The translations under genes and the position numbers were made by a program. From Stagonosporopsis chrysanthemi (lineage: Eukaryota > Ascomycota > Dothideomycetes > Pleosporales > Didymellaceae), in assembly GCA_022560025.1 (NCBI GenBank), contig JAFISE010000037.1, forward strand, positions 158,857-222,856: DNA of 64,000 nt, written 5' to 3'. Positions 44,147 to 55,098 of the stretch are shown here, piece by piece (position 1 is the stretch's first letter; every line of letters starts with the position of its first letter). The notes below the pieces were generated by a model, which did no database searches, was not told where the DNA came from, and was given only the letters and a program-made list of their open reading frames with translations.

Positions 44147-45861
44147 ATGACTGGATATCAGACCAACGGTCACGGCGCTGAGGTGCCCCTCAATCGCTCG
44201 GAAGAAGTCAACGACGTAAGTTGCGGAACCGTTCCGAGTCCACCGTTCCGAACGTCACCTCATGTCTTGCCAGTGCTGATGATCGAAACAGCTACTCAAT
44301 GCCGTCCAAGAGCTCATTATCCCTTTCATTGCTGCCGCAGACCATGACGCAGATACTAAGCACACCGGCCATGGCCTCGCAATCAAAGGCGGCGCACCTC
44401 GCACAGCGCTCGTCGAGCACCACCCACCCAAGAAGCTGGAGTCTTTGCTGGGGGACCAGCTGAAGATTGGTGATGATGTCGAGAAGGGCAAAGACAGACT
44501 TCTCGGTCTGGTCGATTCTGTTCTGAAGTACAGCGTAAACACCTGGGACCAGGGCTTCATGGTACCAACCCCGACTTCGTCAAACCAACCATCACTGACA
44601 GAATCTCAGGACAAGCTCTACGCCAGCACAAACGCCGTAGGCGTCGTGTCCGAACTGCTCCTCGCGGTGCTAAACACAAACGTACTCCTTCCCTCTCCAC
44701 CTCCCTCTTCACCACTAACTCACGCAGGTCCACGTCTACCAAGTCTCGCCTGTGTTGACTCTGATCGAGAAAGCAACCACCAAATACCTCGCAACTCTCT
44801 TCGGCTACCCCGAGCAATATTCCGGCGGCATCTCACAGCCCGGCGGCAGCGCTTCGAACAGCAGCGCCATCGTCATCGCGCGCAACACGCTGTACCCCGA
44901 GACCAAAACCGCCGGCAACGGCGCACACAAGTTCACTCTCTTCACGTCCGCCCACGGGCACTACTCGGTCGAGAAAGCAGCCAATCTCTTCGGTCTGGGG
45001 AGCCAGAACGTCATCGGCGTCCCCGTCGACGATGCAGGACGCATGCGCCCCGACGAGCTGGAGCGGTTGGTGAAGGAAAGCAAGGACAGGGGCGAGACAC
45101 CATTCTTCGTCAACGCCACGGCGGGCACCACGGTGCACGGCAGCTTCGACCCCTTCCGCGCGATCCACGCCGTCTGCAAGGCGCAAAACCTCTGGCTGCA
45201 CATCGACGGCAGCTGGGGCGGCAGCGTCATCTTCAACCAGGCCCTCTCCGCCACGCGCCTCGACGGCGCCTCCCTCGCAGACAGCATCGCCATCAACCCG
45301 CACAAAATGCTCGGCGCACCCATCACCTGCTCCTTCCTGCTGGGCCGCGACATGCGCACCTTCCACTCGGCGCTCACGCTGCCCGCGGGCTATCTCTTCC
45401 ACAGCGCCGGCGCAGACGTAAACGACATCTACGACCTCGCCGACCTGACCCCGCAGTGCGGCCGCCGCGCAGACAGCCTCAAGTTCTTCCTCATGCTGCA
45501 GTACTACTCCCCGACCCACTTCTCCGACCTCGTCGCCCGCGCCTTCGACAACGCAAACTACCTCCTCGCCGCCCTCAACGCCAGCCCCGACTTCGTCACC
45601 CTCAGCCCCGAGCCGCTGCCCTGTCTGCAAGTGTGCTTCTACTTTGCGCGCAAGGGCCAGTTGGGCGCGGACGCCGAGGCCAACGGCAGGGCGACGAGCG
45701 AGATTGCGCAGCGCCTTATTCCGAGGGGGTTCATGATTGATTTTGCGCCGGGCGAGAGGGGCAAGTTTTTCAGGGTCGTGGTGAATGGGGGCACGAGGAG
45801 GGGCACGCTGGATGGCCTTGTCAAGGCGCTGGTCGAGACGGCGGGGGAGTTGGGGTACTAG
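44147..45861 (+). CDS. Group II PLP-dependent decarboxylase (glutamate / cysteine-sulfinate type)
   Basis: Four exons: 44147-44215, 44292-44561, 44610-44681, 44728-45861; 514 aa; introns of 76, 48 and 46 nt. Removes the alpha-carboxyl group of an amino acid using pyridoxal phosphate. Domain features: N-terminal VNTWDQGFMDKLYASTNAVG, LNTNVHVYQVSPVLTLIEK, the cofactor pocket GGSASNSSAIVIARN and HIDGSWGGSVIF, and the PLP-lysine motif SIAINPHKMLGAPITCSFLL. The sequence resembles glutamate, cysteine-sulfinate and aspartate decarboxylases of animals and filamentous fungi more than aromatic amino-acid decarboxylases. Exact substrate cannot be read from sequence. No targeting peptide, so probably cytosolic. 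Confidence 0.9.
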
Positions 45862-47928
45862 GTAGATAAAGTAGGGTTGAGGTCTAGGATGGGGACTTTG
45901 GTCTGGTTAAATCGAGTTGTGTGTATCAAGGCTCAGCTCAGCTTCGCTCAGCCCGCATGCTCTCGGGTTGAAATTTTATATACACCGCTATTCCAAGATT
46001 TAAGATTTGAAGGGTTGATTACACTCTACCCCATCTCACGCTATACCAGTCTCGCACACATCGTCGTCTCTCTCCTGCACGCTGCACGCTGCATACAGCA
46101 CACAGGGAGAGAGCTCCTGAGCAACCCCCCCCCCCCCTCCCCCACGCACTTGATTATATCCCCTATTGCATGTAGAGGGGAGCATGTAGCTTATCATCAC
46201 TCACTATGGAAGGTCGTCGTGTACAGAATAGGCACGTCGCATTCTCCAGTACGGAGAACGCAGTTCCACAGATTAAACAATTATAATTATTAGCACTATC
46301 CAACGCGTCACACTTTTTTCTGACTTGCAAAACGACGTCATTCTGTATGTATTGTATTGTATTCAACAGGGGGGCGTTGGCGTTGGCATTGGCGTTGGCG
46401 TAGTCGCTGTGTAGTCATAACATGCTAACCGTTATACAGAAGCAGAAACGAAAACGACAACGGAAACAGAAACAGAAACAGAAACATAAACATAAACAGA
46501 AACAGAAACAGAAACAGAAACGGGCGATTCGTGCAGTCTGGTATACACTAGCCACCCCAGAGCTTCAGAGCGGGTAGTGGGTACTTTGAGAGGAATTTGA
46601 AAGGGTGGCAACGATGGGGTTTGTTAGGGGGGACAGGAGGAGTGGCATTAGAGGTGGGCACAAAATGGACTTGGAGAGATACATGTTTGAAGAGCTGGAG
46701 AAGTGGGAGAGATGGACGGTCTAGTTCTCTGCTAGGGAGGTAGGGATGATTTTAGCTTGCGCAGTACTATGTTGTGGCCTTGGCTATGTTCTGTATCGAC
46801 ACAGGATGCTAGAGGGGTCCGAAAGGCATAGGTATCTACTACGAGGTGTATAGGAGCGCTGGGATAAGCTGCACTGGACGAATCTCTATTCCTATAGGTC
46901 TTGTACGAAAGGATACTTCAAAACTATCTATCTAAACACTCAAGAAGGTACCTTCTCTTATACTGCAGGGCTCGGGATAAACTGCGCCGAGCGGGATATA
47001 AGACTGTCTGGAGACGGACTTTTTTGTCGGATGGTTGTTGGGGTATGAAGGTTGGAAGCCTGGTGTTACAGCTTACAGTTACAGCTTTAGGAAACTCTAA
47101 TTTTAGTAAACTAATGTTTTTTTTAATTTAATAAGCAAATGCAGAAGGCACTCTTTCCTGAATAAGATATTCGATTGTTCTAAAGGTTTACTGATAGGAA
47201 ATGTTGTTTTACATCATGTCCATAAGTGTATAATGAGCCTCTTGTTTTTCTTTTCTCAATACATCCACTCAAGCAGTTAAATCCAATTCATCCGCATCGT
47301 GCCAAGTGGCTGCTCGGAAGCTCCTTGGTGTGGTAAGGGCGTTGCGTGGCTGATGGTCGCTTTGGGCCTGCCTGCTTGTATGTGGGGAAGTAGCTGGGGT
47401 TTGCTAGGCCGAAAGAGGGAATTATGCATTTTACAGGGCGCGCCGCGCGTAGAGGAGGCAGTTGGAATATTGATTCCATCCCGCGAACGAGTCAAGCCTT
47501 GTGCTTATGGTATTCACATCCCTCCAAAGCCCGCTCACATACACGTCAACGTTGCAATTATTGCACACTATGTACAACAAGACTGCAATTGTGGGTCGTT
47601 GTTATAGGTAGATAACAGAAAGGATGGGGAAGTGGCGCCGACTGCGGGGAAAATCAGCCCGCCCGAGGTCCTGAGCGCGACGCCTTCACGACTCTTACTG
47701 TTCACGGCTAGACTGTGCCTGGTTCGACGCTGCACCTCGTACGAGCTTCCCCCCCAGACGGTCTCTGCTCTCATGCAATTCGTGCATCCTACAAGCTTCG
47801 TTCGGAGTTAAAGCATGGTGACTACGCGCTCTCCGCAAGCGGGATTACGGCAGCTTGCCCCCGTTGTTTTTGTTGCTGATTATATACATAGACGGTGGCT
47901 GTTTATAACTAACGTGCGTTGATCCTGC
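45862..47928. other. Gene-free region with simple repeats and AT-rich patches
   Basis: 2.1 kb. It contains a C13 run at 46125-46137, a GGCGTT hexamer repeat at 46372-46401, a CAGAAA hexamer array at 46443-46521, and AT-rich patches (for example 47080-47125). GGGATAAGCTGC near 46861 and GGGATAAACTGC near 46975 are similar, so a decayed repeat is possible. Short frames such as 46901-47131 have no recognised product. Confidence 0.5.
46443..46521. repeat. CAGAAA hexanucleotide microsatellite
   Basis: About 12 units of CAGAAA with CATAAA and CGAAAA variants. It is not the fungal telomere repeat (TTAGGG/CCCTAA). Confidence 0.9.
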
Positions 47929-47971
47929 GTGATCGTTTGGGCGGCTGGCAACTGTGGTTCTTCTACTGCCT

Positions 47972-48050
47972 CCTCGTTCCTTGCATTACTCCCAAAACTT
48001 CCGCTGTCAAGACGTCTGCGTAACGCCCACAGCAAACTACCCCGTCACGC

Positions 48051-48125
<75 letters not shown>

Positions 48126-48243
48126 CCCACCCCCCCCTCCCCCCCCCCCCCCCCCACCCCCCCCACNNNNNNNNNNCGTCCCCTCGTTCCCTTCCCTACC
48201 CCCACAACTTCCCCGCTCCAAACGTTTGCCTAAACGCACCACA

Positions 48244-48277
<34 letters not shown>
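47972..48277. other. Poly-C tracts, 10-base assembly gap and imperfect duplicate flanks
   Basis: Nearly pure C from 48052 to 48166, then 10 N (48167-48176), then 65 bases that align with 47972-48037, then a second run of 32 C at 48246-48277. The second copy differs from the first mostly by changes to C. This looks like an assembly or read artefact at a gap rather than biology; see the finding. Confidence 0.8.
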
Positions 48278-48279
<2 letters not shown>

Positions 48280-48329
48280 GGGAATGGTCCCATGAGCATC
48301 GCCCTCCCACCCATCATTCATCCGCCAAC

Positions 48330-50358
48330 ATGGCCCATCCACTGCCTCTCCCACCTCACCTCACCAAGCCCGACATCACCGACCTCGCCGCCCAGCAACC
48401 CCACGCCGCCGCCATCCCCAGCAACCCAGGCTCGATCCGCACCCTGCCGAGCCCACCCACGACACGCCCACCCTCCCCTCCCAACGCCAAAGAACCCCAG
48501 ACCCTGACGATCGAAACGGACCCCGAAAAGGGCCTCCCCAGTAGTCCAGCTCCCAGCTCCACCGCCGTCAAAAGCATCGACGAGTCCGCAGCAGCGCACG
48601 ACGACCCCAACACGGTCGACTTCGACGGCGCCCTCGACCCGCAGAACCCGCTCAACTGGCCGTTTGCGAAGAAATGGGGCACCGTGCTGTTAGTCTCGGC
48701 CATTACGTTTCTGACGCCCCTTGCGAGCTCCATGTTCGCGCCTGGGGTGCCGGAGGTGATGCGCGAGTTTGAGTCTGAGGATGAGATGCTGCGGGGGTTT
48801 ATGGTGTCGGTATATGTGCTGGGGTTTGCGTTTGGGCCGTTGGGTATGTTCACATTTTTTTTTCTTTCCCTGCGGTGAGCGAGGTGATGCTGTGCTGTGC
48901 TGTGCTGTGCGTTGCTAACGTGATGAGGGTAGTCATTGCGCCGCTGTCGGAGCTGTATGGGCGGTTGGTGTTGTATCATTCGTGTAATGCGCTGTTTATT
49001 GTTTTCACGGTTGCAGCGGCGGTGGCGACGGATATGGGGATGTTTATTGTGTTTAGGTTTTTGATGGGGAGTAAGTTCAACTTTCGTACTTGTGTTGTCC
49101 TCTTGCTGATGCTTCGCAGCTGTGGGTGGAGCGCCGTTGGTGCTCGGCGGAGGAACTATTGCCGATCTGATACCGCGCGAGCAGAGAGGCACGGCGATGG
49201 CTGTCTGGATGACGGGACCTAGTAAGTGGTGATTGCCAATATTGCTGTCTACTTTCTAACTGAAGCACGCAGCTCTTGGACCTTGTAAGTGGTGGCCGAG
49301 AACAGTACGACCGTCTATCTGACTAAATATTAAAGGTGTCGGTCCTATCATAGGCGGGTTCTTGACTGTTGCAAAAGGATGGAGATGGAATTTTTGGTTT
49401 GTGGCTATAGTTGTAAGTTGATACCAAGGAGCTCGTTTCTTTTATGCGATCGTTTTCAAGCACCACAGAACCCTACGTTGGTCACAATTACTGCAGAACA
49501 CAGCTCTACACCTGCAGACAACTTCGCTAATCTCGACAGGCCGGCGCCTTCTTCATCATGTCCCTCATCCTGATGAGCGAGACATCCGCCGCCGTGATCC
49601 TCGAACGCAAGGCAAAGAAACTTCGCGCCGAAACAGGAAACCCCAAACTGCGCTCCAAACTCGCTTCCGACCTATCGACCCAAGAACTCTTCAAATTCTC
49701 CATCGTCCGACCGGCCAAAATGCTCACCCGCTCCACCATCTGCTTCGCCATCTCCCTCTACGTCGCAATCACATACACTTACCTCTACATCCTTTTCACA
49801 ACCTTCACCGCCGTCTTCACAACCCAATACCACTGGCACGGCGGCATCACGGGGCTCTCCTTCCTCGGGCTGGGCGTGGGATCGCTGATCGGCCAATTCG
49901 CCTACATCCACTACGGCAACCGCACGGTATCCGCGCACATTGCGCGCGGCGACTTCCAGCCCGAGCAGCGGCTGCAGATGATGTGCATCGGCGGGTTTTT
50001 CCTGCCCGTCGGCCTGCTGGTCTACGGCTGGTCCGCGCAGTTCCAGACGCACTACATGGTGCCCCTCGTGGGCACGGGCATCGTCGGCTTCGGCCTGCTT
50101 ATGACTTTCATGCCTGCGAACACGTATCTCATCGATGTCTTCACGACGCACGCTGCGAGCGCCATGGCGGCCAATACTGTGCTGCGCAGCTTGATGGCTG
50201 CGCTGGTGCCGCTGAGTAGCCAGAAGATGTATGCGGCGCTGGGGCTTGGGTGGGGGAATAGTCTGCTTGCTTTTGTGTCGTTGGCGCTGGTGCCTATTCC
50301 GTTTTTGTTCATTCGATATGGGGAGCGCATTCGGAAGAGGAGTACTGTGAGGTTGTGA
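48330..50358 (+). CDS. MFS transporter, DHA1 drug/polyamine type
   Basis: Six exons: 48330-48843, 48933-49070, 49120-49221, 49273-49284 (12 nt), 49336-49412, 49540-50358; 553 aa. A proton-coupled exporter of the major facilitator superfamily, plasma membrane by analogy. The first 110 residues are Pro/Ser-rich and cytosolic, ending in FDGALDPQNPLNWPFAKKW, the lead-in typical of DHA1 members. The membrane part includes TVLLVSAITFLTPLASSMFA, VIAPLSELYGRLVLYHSCN (motif A-like loop), GGAPLVLGGGTIADLIPREQ, RGTAMAVWMTGPTLGP, and the motif C-like VGPIIGGFLTVAKGWRWNFW, plus six C-terminal helices. The microexon is required to complete GPTLGPCVGP. Substrate unknown. The sequence just upstream of the start is unreliable (poly-C gap). 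Confidence 0.85.
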
Positions 50359-51338
50359 TAGTGGCTAGGTATGAAGGAGGTCGGTTCTTTCACTGATCGG
50401 GTTCATATGCTCTGCTAAATAAGCCTTCTGTGGGCGCTACACTGTAGAACACAATTTAGATCAGACTTTAGTAGCCTAACATATAGAGAGCAGTAAATAC
50501 TCTTTCTCTGCGCAGATAGATTCCATGAATCCGTTGTGGGTGTTGTAGCTGGCTTAGGGTCTATTATCCCCAATAACTATGGCTTGAAGACACTAAGCTA
50601 AACCGTAGTTGGAGCTTTTGCAAATCCACGACTTCGCGATGGATGTGGTCTCTAAGGGGAGAATGCAGGCTCTCTAGTAGTAGAGATAGTAGGAATACTC
50701 CTGGCGTTTTTGTCAGATCTGAGACGAAACTTCTACTGCACCCGTGTCTCTGTTTGACAATCTTAATGATTGCTGAAGATGTATTTCTTGATTGTTGTCC
50801 AGGTAGGTATCATATCTGGTCAACCGCTTGTCTGCGCCATCTGCGCTGGTGCTAGACCAAACATGCAGTAGATATGGTGAATCATGTCAGCATCTTCGCA
50901 GGTCAATTACAGCTAGAGAGTATAGAGGCGTTCATTTGTTTCGAGCAATCATTTCAGGAAACAACCAATCTCTGCGTTAGCTATAGCTCCTACTACAAAC
51001 TCGCCAAACTTATCTGCGCAGATGTGTAGTGTTTACTACTCTCTATTTTTAGGCTTGTGACACTGGATTTGATTGTGTTCTGTAGTAATTGTACGCGCGC
51101 AGAAGATTTAGTAAGGGTAGGATGTAAACCTGGTCTACCAAAAAGAATCAAGGCCTTTTCTGAGTGGGGAGCTGGCGCCCAAGGTGCGAGCCATACAGTG
51201 CGTAGATAAAAGTGGGCTGGGGCATCACCTTCACCGTCAACCATACAGTCATGGTTGACTTTCTTGGTCGCAGGATGGCCCATTGAGAGAACTGAATATT
51301 CACTGTCTTGCCACAGACCAACCCTATTCTAGTCCACT
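50359..51338. other. Convergent intergenic region, nothing recognised
   Basis: 980 bp between the ends of the MFS and STAND genes. The sequence is more AT-rich than its neighbours. A palindrome ATCTGCGCAGAT occurs near 51010, and CTGCGCAGAT again near 50510. No gene recognised. Confidence 0.45.
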
Positions 51339-54300
51339 TCATTTCCGCGTACTCCCTTGCAGAGGATTGAAATTGAGTGGCGTTGGACGAAGCATTTTAT
51401 GGTACTTGTTCACGAGCAAATCATACGGAGTTTGAGAGTCGGGCAAGAATTCCCATGAAGAATGCGGATGCGTTCGCGACGCCGAATCCACGCATACCAT
51501 ACAGTAGTCATGGTCTTCACATTCTCTGCACCGGAACATAGGAGACAACATGGTCACGAACTCCTGTCTCACAGTCAGTGTTTGAAACATTGTTGATATG
51601 ATTGCGTCTGACGTACTCGAGTGGGCTGACAGCCGTCGCACCGGCGCAACCAACGAGACTGCATTGTATTCGGGAAAGAACCTCTGTGGCCGGGATTCTG
51701 GTGTAAAGCAGGATGCAGTGCCTCTCCACGTGGTGATATAAGGGCCCAATTCTCGTGCCATGCTGCAATGTCAAAGAGAGTCCACATCCTTGGAGTATGT
51801 ACGGTTCTTATCGGGGTGGCTTGGAGTCCCGCTGCGAGGAGGAGGTCGATCGCTTCAGTGTTATTGCTTCTGCACGCCAGATGCAGCGGCGTCCAACCAG
51901 AAGTATCCAATGTCCACAACGGAAGGAGCAGCTTTAGGCATTCCGCTGTCCTGGCTAAAGCAGCATAGTGTACAGCGGACCAACCTTTCTTGTCTTTGGA
52001 ATTGACGTTCAGACCTGATCTTAACAGATACTGGACGTTTTCGACGCTTCCAATGGATGCAGCAACGTGGAGAGCGGTTCGTCCTTCGTTATCTGTGAGC
52101 TCGTAGTTCATGCCATGATCCGCGACCAAGAAGTGTAATGCTGACACACTGTTGGCGGCAGCGGCTCCGATGGTACTGCCTGAGCTAGCATCAAGATAGT
52201 ACAAGTCTGCTCCTGCGTCCATCAGCATTTGTGCCATATCAAGGTGTCCTGCCTCCAATGCAGTCTGAAGCGAGCCGTCGTTACAGTCCGCTCCGAAATC
52301 GATCAGGAGGTTCAGCAATAATCCGTTTCCACAGAGTACGGCCTCTGACAGAGGTGACCATGGACCCAATTTACGTGATTTATCCGCCCCAGCATTGAGC
52401 AATTTCGTAACGATGGCAATGCCTTTGCTTTCCGACTCTATAGCGGCCATCAGTGGTGTTCGATCTATGCCTGCAATGGCATTCACTTCGGCTCCGGCGG
52501 ATAAGAAGAGGTCTACCATCTCCAATGTTCCATACCTACACGCCAGGTGTAGTACGTGGCCAAAGATTCCAGCTTTTGCATTGATATCTGCACCTGCATC
52601 CAACAAGTGCTTTGCGACGTCCAAGTCTCCTTCGATTGTGGCTGCAGCCAAGGCGGATTCGAATATACCCCAAGGCTCGTTGATCCGGGCCCCTGCTTTC
52701 AGCATGATATCTATCAGGTCTTTGCTTCCAGCGAGGGCAGAAACATAGAGTGATGCGTTCAGCCTGGTCTGCAAGTCATCATAATCTCCAACGAGACTTT
52801 CGACATGGAAACCTTGCGGAGTAAACGCACTGACCCACGCCCACTTCATGAAGCTCGAGGCGTTTCCAAGTAATAGAGTCTTTGCTTCCTTCAACAGGTT
52901 GGCCGGTTTGCCGGCGCGACGAAAGTGCTCCGACCAAAAGCTAGTCGCATAGCCAACGAGAGGATTGTCTTTGAAATGGATGCGAGCCTGCTCCTCGCTC
53001 TCATAATTGTGAGCATTGAGATAGACGAGATAGACTACACACATCTGCTCATTGATCCAGACTGGGTCCAGAGATAATTTGTCGAATTCACTGATACTAA
53101 TCCTGCCAGAAACAAGATAGTCCCTCACAGACGCATGCGACAGCTTAACCACCTGGCATCCATTGTCCTCGGAGCGTTTAACAAGGCTACCACAGATGCC
53201 CATGATCTCGCTGGCATCTTGATATTCCAGCATAGGGTCATACTCGAGGAGTTCGAGATCGACAGCCATAGCTGCAGCCAACTCCGCAAGAGTCGGAGGG
53301 CGTAATGCGAAGCACAGCCAACCAAGTATCCGCAGCGCGTCTGGGCGATAGTCCGAGTCAATATTGGCTAGTATGCGGTCGTAGGTGTCGTAAAGTGTCG
53401 CTGGAAGCTTTCGAATTGTCTGCTGCAATGCTCGTCTTGTCCTACATTTCTGCAAGACATCAAGATGGAGCTTGGCGAGGCGGAACATGTCCTCGGCTTT
53501 TCTTAGGACAACTTTAGCTATCTCTTCCTGCACATCTGTGGGCCATTTGCTCCAATCCTTCTCCTCCGATATCCGCAGCTCAATGTATATCCGAATGTCA
53601 TGGTTGTGCTCTTTCCCAATAAGACTGATCTGTTGGAATTCTTGGAAAGATTGCTCGAAGTCTCTTTCGCTGCGACTTGTGACGATCAGGTGTAGAGAAG
53701 GGATCCTCCAGAATGCTAGCTGCTGCAAAATTTTGACTACATCCGTTCTGACCTCGCACTCGTCAACGGCGTCAACAATGAGATAGACGTCCTGCGACTC
53801 TTCCAGGACCATGCGAAGAGCCTCAAGAAGTGCGTTCTTGCTGGGTACCCGAGCTCCTTCATAACTATCACTGTATAGCGTCTGCACTGCGGTGGGAACT
53901 TCTTTCTTTTGCGCAACGATCTGAGACAGGACCGACCTGAGAATATCATTTGCGGTTCCCTTAGAGCGTGATGCAAATTCAAAGAAATAGTAGGCTAGTA
54001 CTCGGTGTCGATCATGCTGGCAGTGTTTCGTCAAGGTCTCCACTACGGACGAGGCAAACACCGTCTTCCCGCATCCAGGAATACCATGCAGCCAGATATT
54101 TGTGTGTGGGTTGTCTCTCCAGGTCGTGATCGAAGGACTCTCCAGAAGCCAGGTGAACGTGTTTGCACTTCTTGTTTTCTGGGCGTCGTCGCAAACGGAT
54201 GAAAAGGACGCTGGATTCAGCCAGTCAAGGACCTGGCGTCGCTCATTCCCTGAGACACGTTAGAACGATGACATTTAGCGTACACGAGCCATACCAAGCT

Positions 54301-54809
54301 CCGATTGTGCGAAGGACTCTCGGAAAGCATCGTCTGCCTTCTGCGCGTGTAATTGTAAAGATCTGAATAGTGTATTATTAGTGTAGTAGTCGATGGTGAT
54401 GGGTGCCGAACGTTTGGTCTGCCTGCATGGACAGTTGTAGGTCCTGCTTAAAGCGGGACAGCGTCTCCAGGCGGCGAGCGAGCGCCTTCTCTTTGAGCAG
54501 CCACGGAAGTGACAGACCAGGCAGTCTTGAATCCTCGACTTTCTTCAGCTCAACTTCGAACCTCTTGATTTCAGCCTCGCAATCCGCGAGGACTCTACCC
54601 ATTTGGGATTCCGAACATATCTGCGCATAGCCCGTATCACTGCCAGTCAGTTGCGCGACTACTGTCAGTATTTGTCGGAGACCGTCCAGTTCTTTGATGA
54701 TTTGGTTCAACTCTTCTTTTGCTCCCAGACTGCCATACAAACAGAGGCAGATGTTGCTCACATTGCCGACGAGCGTGATGATTGCGATTGCGCTTGCAGC
54801 GACCTCCAT
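51339..54809 (-). CDS. STAND receptor: HeLo-like N-domain, NACHT, ankyrin repeats, ZZ zinc finger
   Basis: Four exons: 54809-54412, 54362-54295, 54249-51617, 51563-51339; introns 49, 45 and 53 nt; 1107 aa. Architecture of a fungal NLR-like sensor (nonself recognition or programmed death by family analogy). Residues 1-150 (MEVAASAIAIITLVGNVSN...) resemble the Helo-like N-terminal domain of fungal STAND proteins. The NACHT domain has Walker A IWLHGIPGCGKTVFASSVV (Lys about 217) and Walker B VYLIVDAVDECEVR (about 310-322). Ankyrin repeats occupy about 650-970 (LLDAGADINAKAG, GRTALHVAASIGSVENVQYL, GWTPLHLACRSNNTEAIDLL). The fourth exon completes a ZZ finger: CDGC at 1026-1029, CREC at 1045-1048, CMVC at 1054-1057, then HPHSSW. 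No frameshift or stop interrupts it. First donor (AC/GTTCGG) is weak but restores frame. Confidence 0.85.
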
Positions 54810-55098
54810 GGTGGAACGAAAAGATTAAAGCAACAGGCTGAAGCCTTCAAGAACTTGCTTCATACCACACGGCGGCTGGCTATCATATCATGGAAGGCTG
54901 CGCCTGCTTCCCTGCAGAAATGCCAAGGTGTAATCAGCCCAATCATGTTAGACGTGTGGATGGTTCCTGCAAGACACCAAGATCGCACCTGGCATAACAC
55001 TGTACTAATCGTCAGCATCATTCGCACATAGGATCGAACTCGTTGATTGAGAAACAAAGCATATCATACATTTACTATCTTACAAACCTTGAGCTCCC

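Noticed and set aside
46443..46521. Internal telomere repeat
   Set aside because: The unit is CAGAAA/CATAAA, not CCCTAA/TTAGGG.
47700..47770. Possible tRNA because of a GGTTCGA-like B-box
   Set aside because: No matching A-box or cloverleaf could be drawn around it.
47929..48507. Frames of 192 aa (+) and Gly-rich frames (-) across the poly-C tract
   Set aside because: Poly-Pro and poly-Gly come from the C homopolymer and cross the N gap; the real start in this stretch is the MFS ATG at 48330.
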